Positions 32,482-33,453 of a stretch of 33,453 bases of DNA are shown in pieces. The notes under the pieces were generated by a model. The model had not been told where the DNA came from. It ran no database searches and saw only the letters and a program-made list of their open reading frames with translations. Made by a program: the position numbers and the translations under genes. The number at the start of each line of letters is the position of its first letter. The stretch's first letter is position 1. Origin of the DNA: Acidilobaceae archaeon (GTDB taxonomy: Archaea; Thermoproteota; Thermoprotei_A; Sulfolobales; Acidilobaceae); the NCBI GenBank assembly GCA_027080775.1, contig JALWPV010000083.1:1-33453 (forward strand), written 5' to 3'.

Positions 32482-33375
32482 TTATCCCCGGCCGGGCTGG
32501 TTGGGTTGCTCGTGCTGCTCTTGTGTGGGTTGGCCTGGGCTGGTTTTCGCGGGTTTTACTTGGATCTCGCCGAAGCCTATGCTCCTGCTCCTCCCGAGGC
32601 CTAGCCTCGAGGCTAGTGCTAGGGTCTTGTCTAGTAGGGGGGCTATCCTGGGGTTGAGGATCCTGTAGATCACGTAGCCCGTTACTCCCCGGGGCTCCTT
32701 GGGCCTGCCGTTCTCGTCTCTGCCGTAGAGGGCGGTGGTGGGCTTGATGTTGTAGTCTGCCTCAGCCACCATGACGTCGGCCAGCCTGCCGGCGGCGTAG
32801 GCGTAGAGTGGGTGGAGCCTGGGGTCGACGTCGGGCCTGGCGATGGCTAGCCAGAGCCTCACCGCCGAGGCAGTGATGTACGCTGGGGTCGGGAGGAGTC
32901 TGTGGGCCTGGTTGAACCTCGCGAGCCTCCTGCCCCTGAGCGGGGGTGGGGTCATGAGCTTCGTGTCCAGCAGGAGGGGCGTGTGGATCTCGACCTTGAA
33001 CTCCCCCTCCCCATCGATGCCCGCGCTAAGCGCCTCGAGCCTCTCAACCACCGCCTCGGCAACCTCGAACTCCAGGCCCTCGTAGGGGCCCGGCAGCCTA
33101 CCCCCACACTCCACCAGCGGGAACGCCTCCCCGAGCCCCCGTGTGTACACCGTAACCCAAGCCTCCAGAGCCTCGCCCTCCCTCGCAGCGAGGGGAGGCC
33201 CCTCGGGGACCCTCTGGTAGAGCCTCCGCCTCCCCCTCCGGAGCACCCCGAGCCTGACGGGCCTGTAGCTCCTCCGGGACTCGTAGAGGCGCCTCACACC
33301 CTCCATGCAGGGGCTCGTGTGTATAAGCACACGCAGGATCCTACTCGTGAACGGGGGCAGTATGACGTCCCTCAC
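32482..33375 (-). CDS. cas6: Cas6-family CRISPR endoribonuclease
   Basis: A 297-residue RAMP protein, GTG start. The C-terminal glycine-rich loop LGLGRSRSIGFGEI (258-271) is the hallmark of Cas6, and upstream are VTGYVIYRIL and the strand KVEIHTPLLL, which match the PF10040-type core of two ferredoxin-like folds. Cas6 cuts the CRISPR transcript inside each repeat to make crRNAs with the 8-nt handle. The array at 27784-28007 is a likely substrate. It is the first gene of a minus-strand operon with mcrB and mcrC, 18 bp apart. The catalytic histidine is not certain; His20 is in the expected N-terminal region. The C-terminus has an extra Gln/Pro tail. Confidence 0.8.
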   Translation of the reverse strand: MRDVILPPFTSRILRVLIHTSPCMEGVRRLYESRRSYRPVRLGVLRRGRRRLYQRVPEGPPLAAREGEALEAWVTVYTRGLGEAFPLVECGGRLPGPYEGLEFEVAEAVVERLEALSAGIDGEGEFKVEIHTPLLLDTKLMTPPPLRGRRLARFNQAHRLLPTPAYITASAVRLWLAIARPDVDPRLHPLYAYAAGRLADVMVAEADYNIKPTTALYGRDENGRPKEPRGVTGYVIYRILNPRIAPLLDKTLALASRLGLGRSRSIGFGEIQVKPAKTSPGQPTQEQHEQPNQPGRG

Positions 33376-33387
33376 AGCCCTGAATAA

Positions 33388-33412
33388 TATCCTATAGGAT
33401 ACAATATAGCCC
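33388..33412 (-). promoter_or_regulatory. cas6-mcrBC promoter with palindrome
   Basis: TATCCTATAGGATA (33388-33401) is a perfect 14-bp palindrome just upstream of the cas6 GTG (33375). It abuts an AT-rich CTATATTG (33402-33409 on minus) that serves as TATA box. The expected transcript start is near 33385. The palindrome therefore covers the core promoter and is a good operator candidate. Confidence 0.55.
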
Positions 33413-33453
33413 CCAGCCCCCTCCAGGAGGGTCCGGAAGAGGGGCCTCCCCCC

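Overview
The window reads as a high-GC, hyperthermophilic archaeon, most likely a crenarchaeote of the Desulfurococcales type. The reasons are: strong use of AGG/AGA arginine and ATA isoleucine codons, frequent GTG and TTG starts, TATA boxes 25-50 bp upstream of very short leaders, GGTGA/GGGAGG-type ribosome sites, a MthK-type potassium channel, an S-layer-type surface anchor (Ser/Thr stalk plus C-terminal membrane helix), and a 24-bp CRISPR repeat ending in ATTGAAAG. The genus cannot be fixed from sequence alone. No tRNA, rRNA or complete transposon was seen.

Left part (1-11.1 kb): a four-gene plus-strand cluster (acidic helical protein, coiled-coil/winged-helix protein, small basic protein, beta-rich DUF4097-like protein). 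Then come, on the minus strand, an AT-richer orphan CARF-HEPN nuclease (Csx1 family), a K+ channel with an RCK domain, and an ABC ATPase overlapping a very large FtsX-type permease. These are followed by an SDR oxidoreductase (+) and a polysaccharide flippase (-).

Middle (11.1-21.4 kb): a low-GC intergenic stretch with a possible decayed ORF, a small six-helix membrane protein, and a structured intergenic segment. A complete dipeptide/oligopeptide ABC importer follows (membrane-anchored binding protein, two permeases, two ATPases), then an MFS transporter and a secreted Ntn-hydrolase (C45/AAT-like) carried on a coiled-coil stalk with a C-terminal membrane anchor. Together these look like a peptide or amide scavenging locus: the surface hydrolase releases products that the importer takes up.

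Right part (21.4-33.5 kb): an accessory and defence region. It has a PIN-domain toxin with a small helical partner, and two divergent secreted beta-propeller proteins, one of which is split by a seven-G tract. A terminator, a minimal CRISPR array (4 repeats), a RelE-like toxin and toxin-antitoxin debris follow. At the right edge is a minus-strand operon cas6-mcrB-mcrC whose promoter carries a perfect 14-bp palindrome. A CRISPR RNA-processing enzyme co-transcribed with a type IV McrBC restriction system, beside a mini-array, with a Csx1 nuclease elsewhere in the window, is the most interesting arrangement here.
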